A stretch of 64,000 bases of DNA from Lathyrus oleraceus (lineage: Eukaryota > Streptophyta > Magnoliopsida > Fabales > Fabaceae), in NCBI RefSeq assembly GCF_024323335.1, contig NC_066579.1, positions 3,859,001 through 3,923,000 of the forward strand, given 5' to 3'. A program made the position numbers and the translations under genes. This document shows positions 1 to 10,183 of this stretch, in pieces. The notes below the pieces were generated by a model. That model was not told the origin of the DNA and ran no database searches. It saw nothing but the letters and a program-made list of their open reading frames with translations. The first letter of the stretch is position 1. The number at the start of each line of letters is the position of its first letter.

Positions 1-161
1 TGTTACTTATTTAACATCATAACATCATGGCATTGTACTAACCATTTCAAGGACTCTAAACATTGAAAACATTTCATACATTGCATAGCATAACATAACA
101 TTGCATAACAGGTATTCTAAGGGATCAATGTTCTCACGATCTTCCTATTGCAAACAGAAAA

Positions 162-1271
162 ATGGACCTCGAACAAATTGTCAAGGATCTCCAGGCTCAG
201 AATGCTCAATTCCAGGAGATGATCTTGAAATTATCCAAGGGGCAGGAGGAACTGAAGGCTTTCTTGCTCGAGAAAAAGAAAGACAAGAAACCTGTGAGTT
301 ACATCAACCCGGGAAGAAGGCTCAAAGGACAGGCTGCAGGAGTCAAGATTAGGATTCCGAAGAATCGAGAAGAGAGGACAGAAAATGATTCGGAAGATGA
401 GAATGCTGACCCTTTCAACCATGAGGACGATGATGAAGATTATGAAAATGAACTGTACTCTCCAAAAGATGCTAAATATAAGTTGCTGGAAGAACGCATG
501 CTAGCTATGGAGGGTCATAAGGCGCCCGGTCTGGATTTCGAAGGCTTGGGTCTAGTCTCTGATGTGGTCATTCCTCGCAAATTCAAGATCCCCACTTTCA
601 CTATATACGACGGGGCATCTTGTCCTCAGATGCATCTGAGAGCTTATGTGAGAAAGATTCAGCCGTATACCACTGATAGGAAACTATGGATCCATTTCTT
701 CCAAGAGAGTCTGTCTGGCACACAGTTAGAATGGTACTATCAGCTCGAGAGCTCTAACATCCACACCTGGACTGATTTAGCGACAGCTTTCTACAAGCAT
801 TACCAGTATAATTCTGAATTAGCGCCTACTCGGCTACAGTTGCAGAATATGAATATGGGATCTAAAGAAAGCTTCAAAGAGTATGCTCAAAAATGGAGAG
901 ATTTGGCTGGCAGAGTCAAACCCTCCATGACTGATCGAGAATTAGTGGACATGTTCATGAGCACACTGACTGGCCCATTCTACAGCCATCTATTGAGAAG
1001 TTCCTCATTGGGTTTCACTGAACTTATATTAACAGGTGAGCATGTGGAACGCGGCATTCGAAATGGAAAGATACAGGCGGCTACCTCTGATCCTCTTGAG
1101 ACTCCTAATGACATCACTGCCCCTCTGCCTAACCATGACGAGACTGTCAATGCTGTGGAAGATGCTGATAACGATTGTGACTTGGATAGTTGGATTTTCC
1201 CAACAATTGGTGACGGACTCAATAATTGGAAGGCTGAAGACACTATCCTGATTTCCTTTAGTCAGGAGTAA
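162..1271 (+). CDS. gag: Retrotransposon Gag polyprotein (Ogre-like)
   Basis: A 369-residue open frame. The first ~70 residues are charged and helical (Lys/Glu-rich, possible coiled coil), followed by an acidic stretch around residues 75-100. From about 140 to 300 lies a typical plant Ty3 Gag core (Retrotrans_gag type) with the hallmarks WYYQL, FKEYAQKWRDLA and FYSHLL. Gag packages the element RNA into virus-like particles. The start at 162 is the first Met before the conserved region; a shorter overlapping ORF at 101 is a frame shadow. No CCHC zinc knuckle is visible before the stop, so the C-terminus and the gag-pol junction are probably lost. The frame has stayed open although pol is destroyed. 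Confidence 0.8.
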   Translation: MDLEQIVKDLQAQNAQFQEMILKLSKGQEELKAFLLEKKKDKKPVSYINPGRRLKGQAAGVKIRIPKNREERTENDSEDENADPFNHEDDDEDYENELYSPKDAKYKLLEERMLAMEGHKAPGLDFEGLGLVSDVVIPRKFKIPTFTIYDGASCPQMHLRAYVRKIQPYTTDRKLWIHFFQESLSGTQLEWYYQLESSNIHTWTDLATAFYKHYQYNSELAPTRLQLQNMNMGSKESFKEYAQKWRDLAGRVKPSMTDRELVDMFMSTLTGPFYSHLLRSSSLGFTELILTGEHVERGIRNGKIQAATSDPLETPNDITAPLPNHDETVNAVEDADNDCDLDSWIFPTIGDGLNNWKAEDTILISFSQE

Positions 1272-1479
1272 TTGTTATTGCTTATTTTAATGTATTAAAT
1301 TTTGTTAAAGGTTTTGTCATTTTTATAAGCATATTCACATTCAATAAATCAATGGACCTTTTTGCATTCAAATATTGCGCTCTTTATCTTTCCTGTCATC
1401 TTTCAAATAAGCTATGTTTTCTTGCACACACTCGCGTAACAATTTGCCGATCCATATCCACTCTGGATCCTGTTGGTAA

Positions 1480-1990
1480 TAATTCTGCTACTGTGCATTA
1501 TGACTTTGAAAATCCGATCTACCAAGCCGAGGATGGAAGTGAGGAAGTTTGTGAGGTAGCTGAGAACTTGCTAGACTGTTACTGCAAGAAGGAAAGACCA
1601 TACAGCCGCAGGAATAATCAATTGAAACTGTGAATCTGGGTACTGAAGTAGACAAGAACATTACTGAGGAAAAATCAAGAGATAATATGGAATGATGAAT
1701 GTCAAGAAGCTTTTGACAAAATCAAGAAGTATCTCCAAGAACCTCCAATTCTGATGCCACCAGTTGAAGGAAGACCTCTAATCATGTATTTGACCGTGTT
1801 AGAAAATTCAATGGGGTGTGTTGGGGCAACATGACGAGTCTGGTCGAAAAGAGCATGCAATATACTACCTTAGCAAAAGGTACCGACTGTGAAACAAGAT
1901 ACTCCCAGCTCGAGAAAGCTTGTTATGCTTTGGCTTAGGCTGCTCGCCGACTAAGACAGTATATGTTGAATCATACCACTTTATTGATTT
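1480..1990 (+). pseudogene. Broken pol segment: pre-RT linker joined to RNase H remnant
   Basis: Around 1497-1560 the frame reads the linker that precedes RT in Ogre-type pol (motif FENPIYQAEDG). After a frame change it jumps near 1660-1690 straight into the end of RT and start of RNase H (WNDECQEAFDKIKKYL, then YLSKR and ETRYSQLEKACYAL). One in-frame TAG interrupts this at about 1936 (CTTTGGCTTAGGCTGC). The whole catalytic RT is missing, so an internal deletion of well over 1 kb is inferred. The downstream frame starting at 1963 overlaps this piece. Confidence 0.7.
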
Positions 1991-2685
1991 CTAAGATGGA
2001 TCTTATCAAATATACATTCGGAAAACCTGCTCTCTCCAATTTGAACAACAAAATGATTACTGAACTCTGCACGCAGTTCAAAATAAAACACCATAACTCT
2101 TCTCCGTACCGGCCAAAGCTGAACGGCGCCGTGGAGGCTGCTAATAAGAATATCAAGAAGATCATACAAAAGATGACAGTAACGTACAAAGACTGGCATG
2201 AGATGTTACCATTTGCTCTTCATGGTTATCGCACTTCAGTACGCACTTCGACAGGGGCAACTCCTTTCTCTTTAGTCTACGGAATGGAAGCCGTCTTACC
2301 GGTGGAAGTTCAGATTCCCTCTCTAAGAATCATGAAAGAGACAGGTTTAGACGAGGATGAATGGATTCAGACTCGACTCGATCAGATAAATTTGATTGAT
2401 GAAAAGAGACTGGCGGCTGTTTGTCATGGGCAGATATATCAGAAGCGCATGACCCAGGCATTCAACAAAAAGGTCAAGAGACGGGTGTATCAAATCGGCG
2501 ACTTAGTTATTAAGCGTATCATTCTACCACAAGGTGATCCCAGGGGCAAATGGACTCCCACATACGAAGGGCCATTTGTAGTTAAGAAGGTATTCTCTGG
2601 TGGAGCCATGATACTTGCTACGATGGACGGCGAAGACTTCCCACATCCCGTGAACGCAGACATAGTCAAAAAATACTACGCATAA
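1963..2685 (+). pseudogene. Integrase C-terminal part of Ogre-like pol
   Basis: The 240-residue frame contains a few RNase H residues and then the second half of the Ty3-type integrase core: HHNSSPYRPKLNGAVEAANK, with the catalytic-Glu region near residue 60, then YRTSVRTSTGATPFSLVYG. It ends in a GPY/F-type C-terminal domain (KWTPTYEGPFVVKKVF). The N-terminal HHCC zinc domain and the first catalytic Asp are missing because of an internal deletion, so it cannot be an active integrase. Codon usage and orientation match the gag upstream. Confidence 0.8.
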
Positions 2686-3538
2686 AAGAGACCCGCTAGG
2701 TCGACGTACCTAGGCAAAAGTAAGGGCATCCCGGCGAACCAAAAAGGTTCGGGAAAAAATTAGGGATAAACATATAAAAATGTACACCCGACGAGTCGAA
2801 AACCTGAAAAGGCGGCTTGGGCAAAAAGGGGTATCCTGGTGGACTGAAAACCTGAAAAGGCGGTCCAGGCAAAAATTAGGGATTAAAAGCGTATGACTAT
2901 GTCCCGTTCTCAGACAGCTTCATCCAAGTTCAAGGGACTGAACAAGCCAATCACTTCTATCCGACAGCAGGAGATGAGATGCTTGAAGACATAATGACAG
3001 TAGCAGAATTAAAATCGATAGGACTTTTCCTTCATAGCTTTTTCTTTATGTTCTCGATAATTTCCTCTTACTAGGATTTCTGTCTCTTTGTACACAAATT
3101 GCCTGTTTATAGGCCCTCTTTCAAACTCAATACAATTTTATTTCCAAAAAGATGCTTTTGTTTTACTTTTTCTGTTTTGTTTGCGTAAACGTCCATTGAT
3201 TTAATTTGAGTTAATATGTGCATTTGAATATGATCGATGTTTATCAAAAATACATGCATAAAACGGAAAAAGCAATTACGAAAGACTTCAGGATCGAGGA
3301 GAAGGTCTAACCATGCGTTCCAATGAATCCGATTGCTAATTCCATTCCCCAACAAAGACAGCTATTTCCCAAAAGAGGTTGGCATCGCTAGACAGACGGA
3401 TCACCTCCTCCATCCCCCAGCCAGACTCTGTTGAATATCTCTACCACCAGACAGAAATCAAGTATCCCCAGCCAAGAAAGGGTCATCAATACAAGCATCT
3501 CCAACCAGAAGATGGGGATTTATTTTCCCCGGGGAGTC

Positions 3539-3578
<40 letters not shown>

Positions 3579-3899
3579 TTTCAGACGCATAATTCATTCA
3601 TTACATCATTTCACAGCATCCACATGCATACATTGTTCGCATTGATTTCATAAGCATAAAATATCTCATGCATCATGACATGGCATGAAGCTAACTTTAT
3701 TTTTCAGGTTAATGATCCTCCTGATACAGTCAAAACAAAGGTCCGTTTTGACGGACATCTTTATCAATTACATTCAAGATATAATCCATATGAACATTCA
3801 TTCTGACAAGCAATCTGATATCCTCCCAATAGTGGCATCTTTAAGCCCACCCCAGATATTCATTGCAAATACAGCATATACAAATACTATCAGATATAG
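2686..3899 (+). other. Ogre-like element: pol 3' spacer and proximal 3' UTR
   Basis: No gene recognised. Just after integrase, two near-identical units share the motif GAAAACCTGAAAAGGCGG (about 2801 and 2849), as usual downstream of pol in this lineage. A 36-nt poly(A) run lies at 3541-3576. The reading frame spanning it (3379-3645) encodes poly-Lys and has no conserved domain, so it is not called as a gene. Confidence 0.6.
3541..3576. repeat. Poly(A) tract (about 36 nt) in element 3' UTR
   Basis: Uninterrupted A run directly after CCCCGGGGAGTCGC. It is not followed by a target duplication and sits inside the Ty3/gypsy 3' UTR, so it is a simple repeat rather than a LINE or retrogene tail. 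Confidence 0.9.
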
Positions 3900-4560
3900 C
3901 CTAGCGTACGGTTCATTCTGATTCAGCTCAACATATGACTCCTTCAACTCAGATACGATCTAACGTACGATCCATTCTGACCTTCAACTACTCCAGTACG
4001 GTCTAATGTACGACCCAGTTGGACCTTCAAATCCTCAGATGTTGCCCAGCGTACGGTACATTCCGGGGTGTAGTCTAGCGTACGACTACTTTCTTCTTCA
4101 GAAACAGCCTAACGTACGGCTCATTCTGCAACTCAGATACGATCTAGCGTACGATCCATTCTGATTCTACCTTCGTCAGATACAGCCTAACGTACGGCTC
4201 ATTCTGCAACTCAGATACGATCTAGCGTATGATCCATTCTGATTCTACCTTCGTCAGATACAGCCTAACGTACGGCTCATTCCGCAACTTAGATACGATC
4301 TAGCGTACGATCCATTCTGATCTTTCCTCCCCAGCGAAGTCATCCGTCTAATGAACAACTCACTTTGCTATTCAGATACGGTCTAGCGTATGATCCATTC
4401 TGATCTCTTATCCCCAGCAACGTATAACACACTCTGACTCCCCGGCGAAGTCGACAGCCTAATGGATGACTCACTATACGGTCTAGCGTATGACCCGGTA
4501 TGACACCCATGTCTTCAGATATCGTCTAATGTACGACGCACTCTAAAGCTCTCATCATCG
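3900..4560. repeat. Minisatellite array in retrotransposon 3' UTR
   Basis: Imperfect tandem units alternate two related half-units. One has the core GATCTAGCGTACGATCCATTCTG and the other CAGCCTAACGTACGGCTCATTC; the pair repeats about every 80 bp at 4090-4330, with more diverged units out to about 3900 and 4560. The core GCGTACG (or ACGTACG) recurs more than ten times. Tat/Ogre elements are known for hypervariable 3' UTRs with such arrays, which can seed genomic satellites (published work in pea and relatives). Confidence 0.85.
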
Positions 4561-4868
4561 AACTTCCTGGATGGCATCTTTAAGCCCATCTCCATCAAGA
4601 CAAACTGTTGATTAACAAGTGAAAATTTTGGGGCATTCTAAGTGTTCAATAATCTTCCACCTCCAGACCACGAATGGCATACATACCATCCTAATTCTCT
4701 CGGTTCAACAAAATTGAACAGGGGCAACTGTCATACCCCAAAATTTGCCCGTTAATATTACAAGGCATTTTTCAAGGCACTCCAACTTATTTTCAAGACA
4801 TTGACCGTAAAGGAACCAAGACCCATCTCACAGATGGCCCAATCCAGAAAATGGCCCAAACTGGCATG

Positions 4869-5510
4869 CTCGCTAGGCGAGCAACTCCTTCGCCTAGCGA
4901 ACCTTTCGCTACAATACTCGCCTAGCGAAGCTTGCGAATACCAGAAAATTCTGGGCTTTATTCTGAGCCCAATAGGTCACAACAAACCATTATAAATACC
5001 AGCATTTTAGTCAGAAAGAGGGAGCAGAAGGGGACGAACTGGAACCCTAGCAATCAAACCTTGGAGGCTAACCAAGAGAATTCAGAGCAACCCTAAAGGA
5101 AACCCTGAAGGCAACCCATCTGCACAAAGGTTACCTCCGCCCAACTCAATCCGATACCAAAGGTGATCTGCCAATTCAACGTTGCAATTCAATTGCAAAC
5201 AGGTTTGCGCATCACTACTGTTTTATGCTTCCAATCTGTAATCTCTTAATACATAATGCATCATGATTGAATTTCTGGATATGTAATTAGAGTTTGCATG
5301 TGAGTTTAAATGTGTCTGAATATCCTTAATGTTTGACCATGTTATTTCTGTAATTGAATGCCATAGAGCATGCAGCATGCTGAGATCGTACTGTTCTGAA
5401 ATTCAAAACCCGCAGCCGCTCGCTAGCACATCGCTAAGCGAGCATGTAGCGAGTATTCGCTAAGCCTTCGCTAGGCGAGGCAGAGGCGAACGTGACAGTC
5501 GCTAATATTT
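4869..5510. repeat. Clustered TCGC(T)AGGCGA palindromes in LTR
   Basis: Two clusters (4869-4930 and 5411-5510) hold repeated near-palindromes of the forms CGCTAGGCGAG, TCGCCTAGCGA and TCGCTAAGCGAG in both orientations, with about ten half-sites in all. One cluster lies just upstream of the TATA box and one downstream of the expected transcription start. Function unknown. Confidence 0.75.
4991..4998 (+). promoter_or_regulatory. LTR promoter TATA box (TATAAATA)
   Basis: TATAAATA lies 260 bp into the LTR, the usual place for the element's own Pol II promoter. Transcription would start at about 5020-5030. Confidence 0.65.
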
Positions 5511-6648
5511 TCGTTGTTCTGTTCTATGCTTATCTGATCTGTTCTATTTTAATCATGCGTTATTTTGCCTGACATTCCTACTGCTGTGTTTCTTTTGCGG
5601 TGTAATCCTCGATTGCACCCCCATTTGGTATTCTGACCTGTTTGCTGAATATTGTAAGGACTCACATACTCCCGAGGAGGGTAGCTTGCTAGGTATCCCA
5701 CTTTATTTGTGGGATACCCTTGTGGAGATTCATCCTATTTACTTAATTGATTTTAATGTGGAGATACATCCTAATTACTTAATTAATATGGACCTGATTA
5801 CCTAATTGATTACAACTACCTAATCGATTGTAAAATATTGCCTTTGAATATGTGATCTTGGACCTCTCTTTGTTGCCTTACGATATTACGGTATTATGGT
5901 CATGTCCCGCGAATGTGGGGATACACCTAGCGAAGACCCTTCGGTTAAATCATCATAAATCATAGTCCCTCGGATGTTGCCTTCGAATATATGATTTTTG
6001 TCCCTCGGTGACCCTTCGTTGTAGCCTACGGTTAAATGATGATCGTCCCTTCGAATGCTAAGGTATCCTTACAAATGTTGCCTTTAATGACCAATCGATG
6101 ACCCTACGATGACCCTTTTACATCCAAAGGATAAAACTACTTACTTCTCAATAGTAAGGACAGTTTTACCCTCATAAGGATAGGAAATGCCCATAAAGGC
6201 CTTGGGTAGGTATAACCCTTAATTGCTGACTCACAACCTAAAACATTTTTTCACACCCCACACCTTTCAAAACATCTTTTAGAAAATCACCACTTGGTAT
6301 ACATTCATACTAGAACCATTACCGAGTTATATTTTTCTAAACAACTTTCAAAACTAAACGAGATAACCACTTTATATACATTCATACAAGAATCATTACA
6401 AAGTTAAATTCTCTTTTCAAAACATTTTTTAAACAATTCACAAACACTTTTTCAGACAAAAAAAAATAACATAAGTGATCAAGCAATTAAGAGCCCATGG
6501 ATAACCATGGATACAAAGGGTGCTAACACCTTCCCTTTGTATAATGTACCTCCCGAACCCAAAATCTAATTGAGGTCTTTCCTGTTCTTTTCCATCTTTC
6601 CTTATGGGATAAAAGAAAAGTCGGTGGCGACTCTTGCTATCCGCGACA

Positions 6649-6962
6649 CTTGCTTTCCAAAGCAAAAATACATCAAAGTCAGTTCACCGTATGACACCAG
6701 CCTTGTGTGATGTCTGAGCTGTTTTTAGCAACCTTATCCTATCTTTCTGAGCGTGGATCCCGTCTAGTACGACGGATGCGTAGGGGTGCTAATACATTCC
6801 CTTCGCATAACCGACTCCCGATCCCATCTCTCTCTGGTCGCGAGACCATGTCGTTTCTAGGTTTACTTCGAGCGTTTCCTTTCCCTCTTTTGGGATAAAT
6901 AACGCACGGTGGCGGCTCTGTTTGTTTTGCTTTTCCCGCCGGTTGTTTTCGCGGATGCGACA
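6649..6962 (+). repeat. Second, related LTR 3' end (nested or alternative terminus)
   Basis: The block 6779-6962 is a diverged copy of 6514-6648: GGGGTGCTAATACATTCCC against GGGTGCTAACACCTTCCC, then CCGACTCCCGATCCC, GGTGGCGGCTC and a terminal GCGGATGCGACA. Either an older Ogre-like LTR was hit by the one ending at 6648, or this LTR family carries a duplicated terminus. The next bases (GAAGG from 6963) would be the target duplication if 6962 is the true end; the partner copy lies outside the window. Confidence 0.55.
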
Positions 6963-7011
6963 GAAGGATCACTCTAATTGGCAGTAGAGATTAGGGGAGT
7001 AGCAGGTTTTT

Positions 7012-9755
7012 CCTGAAAACAAAGTGTTAGAATAAAAAAGAATTTTATTGAAAGATAAAAGATTCCGGATAAAAGTTCACCTGTTGAGCCTCAGGGTCGG
7101 AAGCATTACTCCAAATGTGCTCCAGCACTACGCCGCCAGAGGGCTGAGATTCAGTTTCCTTTGAGGGAGGAGGGAGAATCTTGATTTCGACACGTTGTTG
7201 TTTAGTTGTTTGGTAAGAGGCAATTGTTGCCTTATTCTTTTTCTGTTTCTTCTTAAGTGGAGTGGGAGGAGTTTCTTCTTCATCATCTTCGACAAGGATT
7301 ACATTTTCAGTTGGGACTTTTCTTTTCTTTAGCATTAGAGGAGGCTTGCCACTACCCTGAAGGAAGGAAAATTATAAACAGTTAGGAAAATACGAAAGAG
7401 ACAAAGAAGTTATTTTATGTAATACCTTTGAACTCTTCTTTGTTTTTTCTGGAGCAGCATCCTTGGCAGAAGGATCTCCATGGCTCGAAGAGGTAGTTGG
7501 CTTAGAAGCAGTATTCGAACTAGCTTTCGCCACAGGCTTCTCTTTCTTCACCACCTTCCTTTCAACAGCTAAAGAAGAATGTGAGTTAGTCGAAACATGC
7601 AATGTTTAAAGGATTAGCCAAAGACGAAAAGGAGTTGTAAAACCAAGAAATCCAAACATTCCACACCTTCACATGTCGAGGAGGTAATTCTCACTACATC
7701 CAAGTTAAAGTGAAGGAAGCCTTTGAAAATGTCTAAGGTATGTTTGGTTGCAACTACCCTTTTAGCAGGTCTTTGTTGGTCATTTTTCAGTTCATTAAAA
7801 ATGTTCCCACATGTGAACCAATATGGGTAAGGGGGAAAGAATGACAAAGCAAAGTCTGCACTGGGTAAATTTGGAAATTTGGGTGGTTCACACTCAAAGG
7901 CCAAATCATATTTAAATTCAGGTTTTACAGCTTTGGGAAATTTGTTTTTGGCAATTTGTTTTTCAAATTTCTCTTTTAAAATTGGCGCTTCGTAACAGAC
8001 GGTTTGAACAAGTTCCATTGGGTTATAGACAGTTTCAAAGTACTTTTGGAATGCTTGGATTTCTTCAGAATCTGTAAGCTTACCCTTGTAGACATTTTCC
8101 TGCAAAGATGAAAAGGCTTTCGTTAGACATTCCTTGATTTCAGCAGTAGTAAACATGTTCTTGGAATAGAAATCTGTCCACCAAGTGGCGAACTCATTGG
8201 TAGAGTGGAATGATGGTTGGTATGCTATTAATTGAAATTCATCAAAATTTGCATGGAATCCCTTGTGTGTTGCGATGTCTCGAGCGCTCCAATCAGTCCT
8301 TGCACAGCATATCTCACGCTTTCAATTGAATAGAGAGACAGGAATGAGTTGACACACCCCAAATTATCGAGAGACAAAATTAGGTTGGTAAGCCAACAAG
8401 CAAACATGGCTCTTTACTGGCAAGATCCTTGAAACAAGCAGCCTTGGGAAAAGAAATGCACGCCATATATCTTCGATCTCTATGTTGGCGTCCTTAACAG
8501 CATTTTCAAGCGAAGTAGTGAACCAGGAAGGACCATGGGTTCGACTGGCAAATGGAGCCATCGAAGGAGAGAAATTGTGACGCTTCGAGAACATCAGGAT
8601 ATGTTTGGTAAGGGAAGTTTTCAGATTGTCAACATCATCAACTGGAGTCAACTGAAGGAGTATGGTGCCTTCAATGTTTCGATTTACTATCTTTGGGGCA
8701 TTGTCATAAACTTTTCCATGTGTTGGCAGAGAGGGTTCGAAGGTGGCATTGAGCCACAATTGAAGAAGCCAATAAGGCCCAGATAGTAATAAGTTTGTAC
8801 CAGCTTTATACTCCTTCAACTTGGCACTAGCAGACCCTAGACTCTCATACAAGCTAGCCAATAGAAGTTCACTTAGACACACCTTTCGACCAGCGTGCAA
8901 TTGATTAACAAGTGTTAGAAATCTCTTTGCAACTTGCAGAGGTTTACAGCAGAAGAAAAACTTGGATAACCACAGACCCAAGAACGTTATGTGTTCTACG
9001 TCGGAAACTTCTTCCCCATCAGCATGATATAAACTGATATAAGTGTTGAACGAAGCATTCTTTACGTTAAAGTCAATTAAGTTTTTGCAGTCTTGATAGG
9101 GGTCGAAAGTCTCTCCTGTCGGAGGGAGTCCAGAAATGGACGCTACGTCGAAGAGCGTAGGAGTTACCATTCCACATGGGAGATGAAAGGTATTATACGT
9201 ACTATCCCAGAAATACATACTGGATAGTAACAAAGGTTGGCAGTAGCTAAACCCTAGTTTTGACATCTGAATTAGGTCGAAAATGCCCAATTCTTTCCAA
9301 AATGGAGCTTTCTTTTTCTCAACTTTCGTCAACCAAGCTAAATAAGATTTGTCTAAAGTTGGACAAGAACGAAAGGGTCTGAAACTATCAGTGATATAAT
9401 ATAGTTGAAAAGCCTCTCTTTGGACTGAATCTTCAGCATTTCTAGAAGAAACAGTTTTGTTTGCTATGGGTTTTGTAGTGTGATAACAAGGAAAAAACAT
9501 TGCGCATTTCTCTAAATGTCCTTCAGGAACTAATGGGCCTAAAAATCCTAAAGTATTTCCAGATAGTAAAGAGGGAATCATTACCTGGGAAGCATATATT
9601 GCTTTCTGTTCATTGATGAGTTTTTGAGGAGTAATGTACTCTTGATTCCCAACAGTTATGATTTTGCTTGTTGGAATGTTTTGAGAAGCAGAACTATTTC
9701 AAGAACTAGCGCCTTTAATGTTATTTGATTTCTTTTGCTGTTTATCAGAAGACAT
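7012..9755 (-). pseudogene. Plant mobile domain (PMD) protein, retrotransposon-borne, disrupted
   Basis: The frame from ATG at 9755 runs to about 7656 without a frameshift and is then spliced. Inferred exons: 1 = 9755 to ~7657 (donor GAAG|GTGTGG); 2 = 7568-7426; 3 = 7356-7081; 4 starts at 7012. All junctions obey GT-AG and keep phase. The protein has the PMD core (residues ~90-450, motifs PFWKELGIFDL, FHLPCGMVTPTLFDVASISGLPP, GPYWLLQLWL) and a Lys/Pro-rich, nuclear-type tail in exons 2-3. Three in-frame stops break it: TGA at 9701-9699, TAA at 8366-8364, TGA at 8324-8322. Exon 4 reads a TAG after about 12 codons and runs into the Ogre LTR. PMD proteins of cellular origin (MAIN/MAIL) act in silencing and genome stability; the role in transposons is unknown. 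Confidence 0.85.
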
Positions 9756-10183
9756 TTTTATGGGTTTTTGAGGTTTTTTGAAAGATTAGGGTTTTTGAAG
9801 AAGAAGAAACATTTCAGAGAAGTTTGGAGATGAACTTAGGTTAAAGATGAAAATTTTCGTAGAAAATGAAAAAGGAAGTGGCAATGGGTTTTTATAGTAT
9901 TTACCTACGAGTTGGCTGGTTACACATTGCAAAGGTAGTGGGACACGTGGTGGTTTTTCTGTGAAGAAGGTGCAGGGATTACTGTTCATTCTTCTTGGAA
10001 GTTGAAATTCATGATGATAATAACTGCACGCACGTCTTGATGAGACGTTTTGAAAAAGTAAGTCATGATTAACTGACAGTTACGGACTTTTGGGTCTATG
10101 AAAGGTCTCTGGTCGAAATCTGGTGATTACAAAAAATGCCCATTTCTGTATTGATTCGATATAGACATTTATTGGGGGCAATT
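9756..10183 (-). promoter_or_regulatory. PMD gene 5' region and polypurine tract of host element
   Basis: The minus-strand TATAAAAA at 9896-9889 lies about 135 bp upstream of the PMD ATG. No other gene is seen. The right edge (10171-10183) is the plus-strand polypurine tract of the retrotransposon. Confidence 0.5.

Larger units (their letters stand above)
4729..6648 (+). repeat. 3' LTR of Ogre-like element
   Basis: The start is set by TGTCATACCCCAAAATTTGC directly after a purine-rich GGGGCAAC tract (4721-4728). The end is set by TATCCGCGACA at 6638-6648, giving TG...CA and about 1.9 kb. The LTR has a TATA box (4991), clusters of short palindromes (4869-4930, 5411-5510), and the terminal block of this LTR family (GGGTGCTAACACC... 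then GGTGGCGACTC...). A second, related LTR end follows at 6962, so the true boundary could be either. The ORFs inside are chance frames. Confidence 0.7.
1..6962 (+). mobile_element. Ogre-like (Tat lineage) Ty3/gypsy LTR retrotransposon, left end outside window
   Basis: Gag at 162, RNase H remnants near 1680-1960, integrase C-terminus ending at 2685, a long 3' UTR with tandem repeats, and a terminal LTR beginning with TGTCATACCCC at 4729. Order and orientation are those of Ty3/gypsy. The Gag and integrase sequences, the repeat-bearing 3' UTR and the large LTR match what is known of Ogre/Tat elements of vicioid legumes. Protease, most of reverse transcriptase, the RNase H C-terminus and the integrase catalytic core are absent, so this copy is an internally deleted, non-autonomous relic. 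The 5' LTR and any upstream ORF1 lie left of position 1. The right end lies in the last recognisable exon of a PMD pseudogene, so the insertion is younger than that gene. Confidence 0.85.

Noticed and set aside
101..352. 83-codon ORF overlapping gag
   Set aside because: Shadow of the gag frame; the gag frame alone shows conserved motifs.
3541..3576. Poly(A) tract as the tail of a LINE or processed retrogene
   Set aside because: No coding remnant upstream and no flanking duplication; embedded in Ty3/gypsy 3' UTR.
3379..3645. ORF containing a poly-Lys run
   Set aside because: Created by the 36-nt poly(A) tract; no conserved sequence; lies in the retrotransposon 3' UTR.
4801..4995. ORF in the Ogre LTR
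   Set aside because: It runs through palindrome repeats upstream of the TATA box; no domain.
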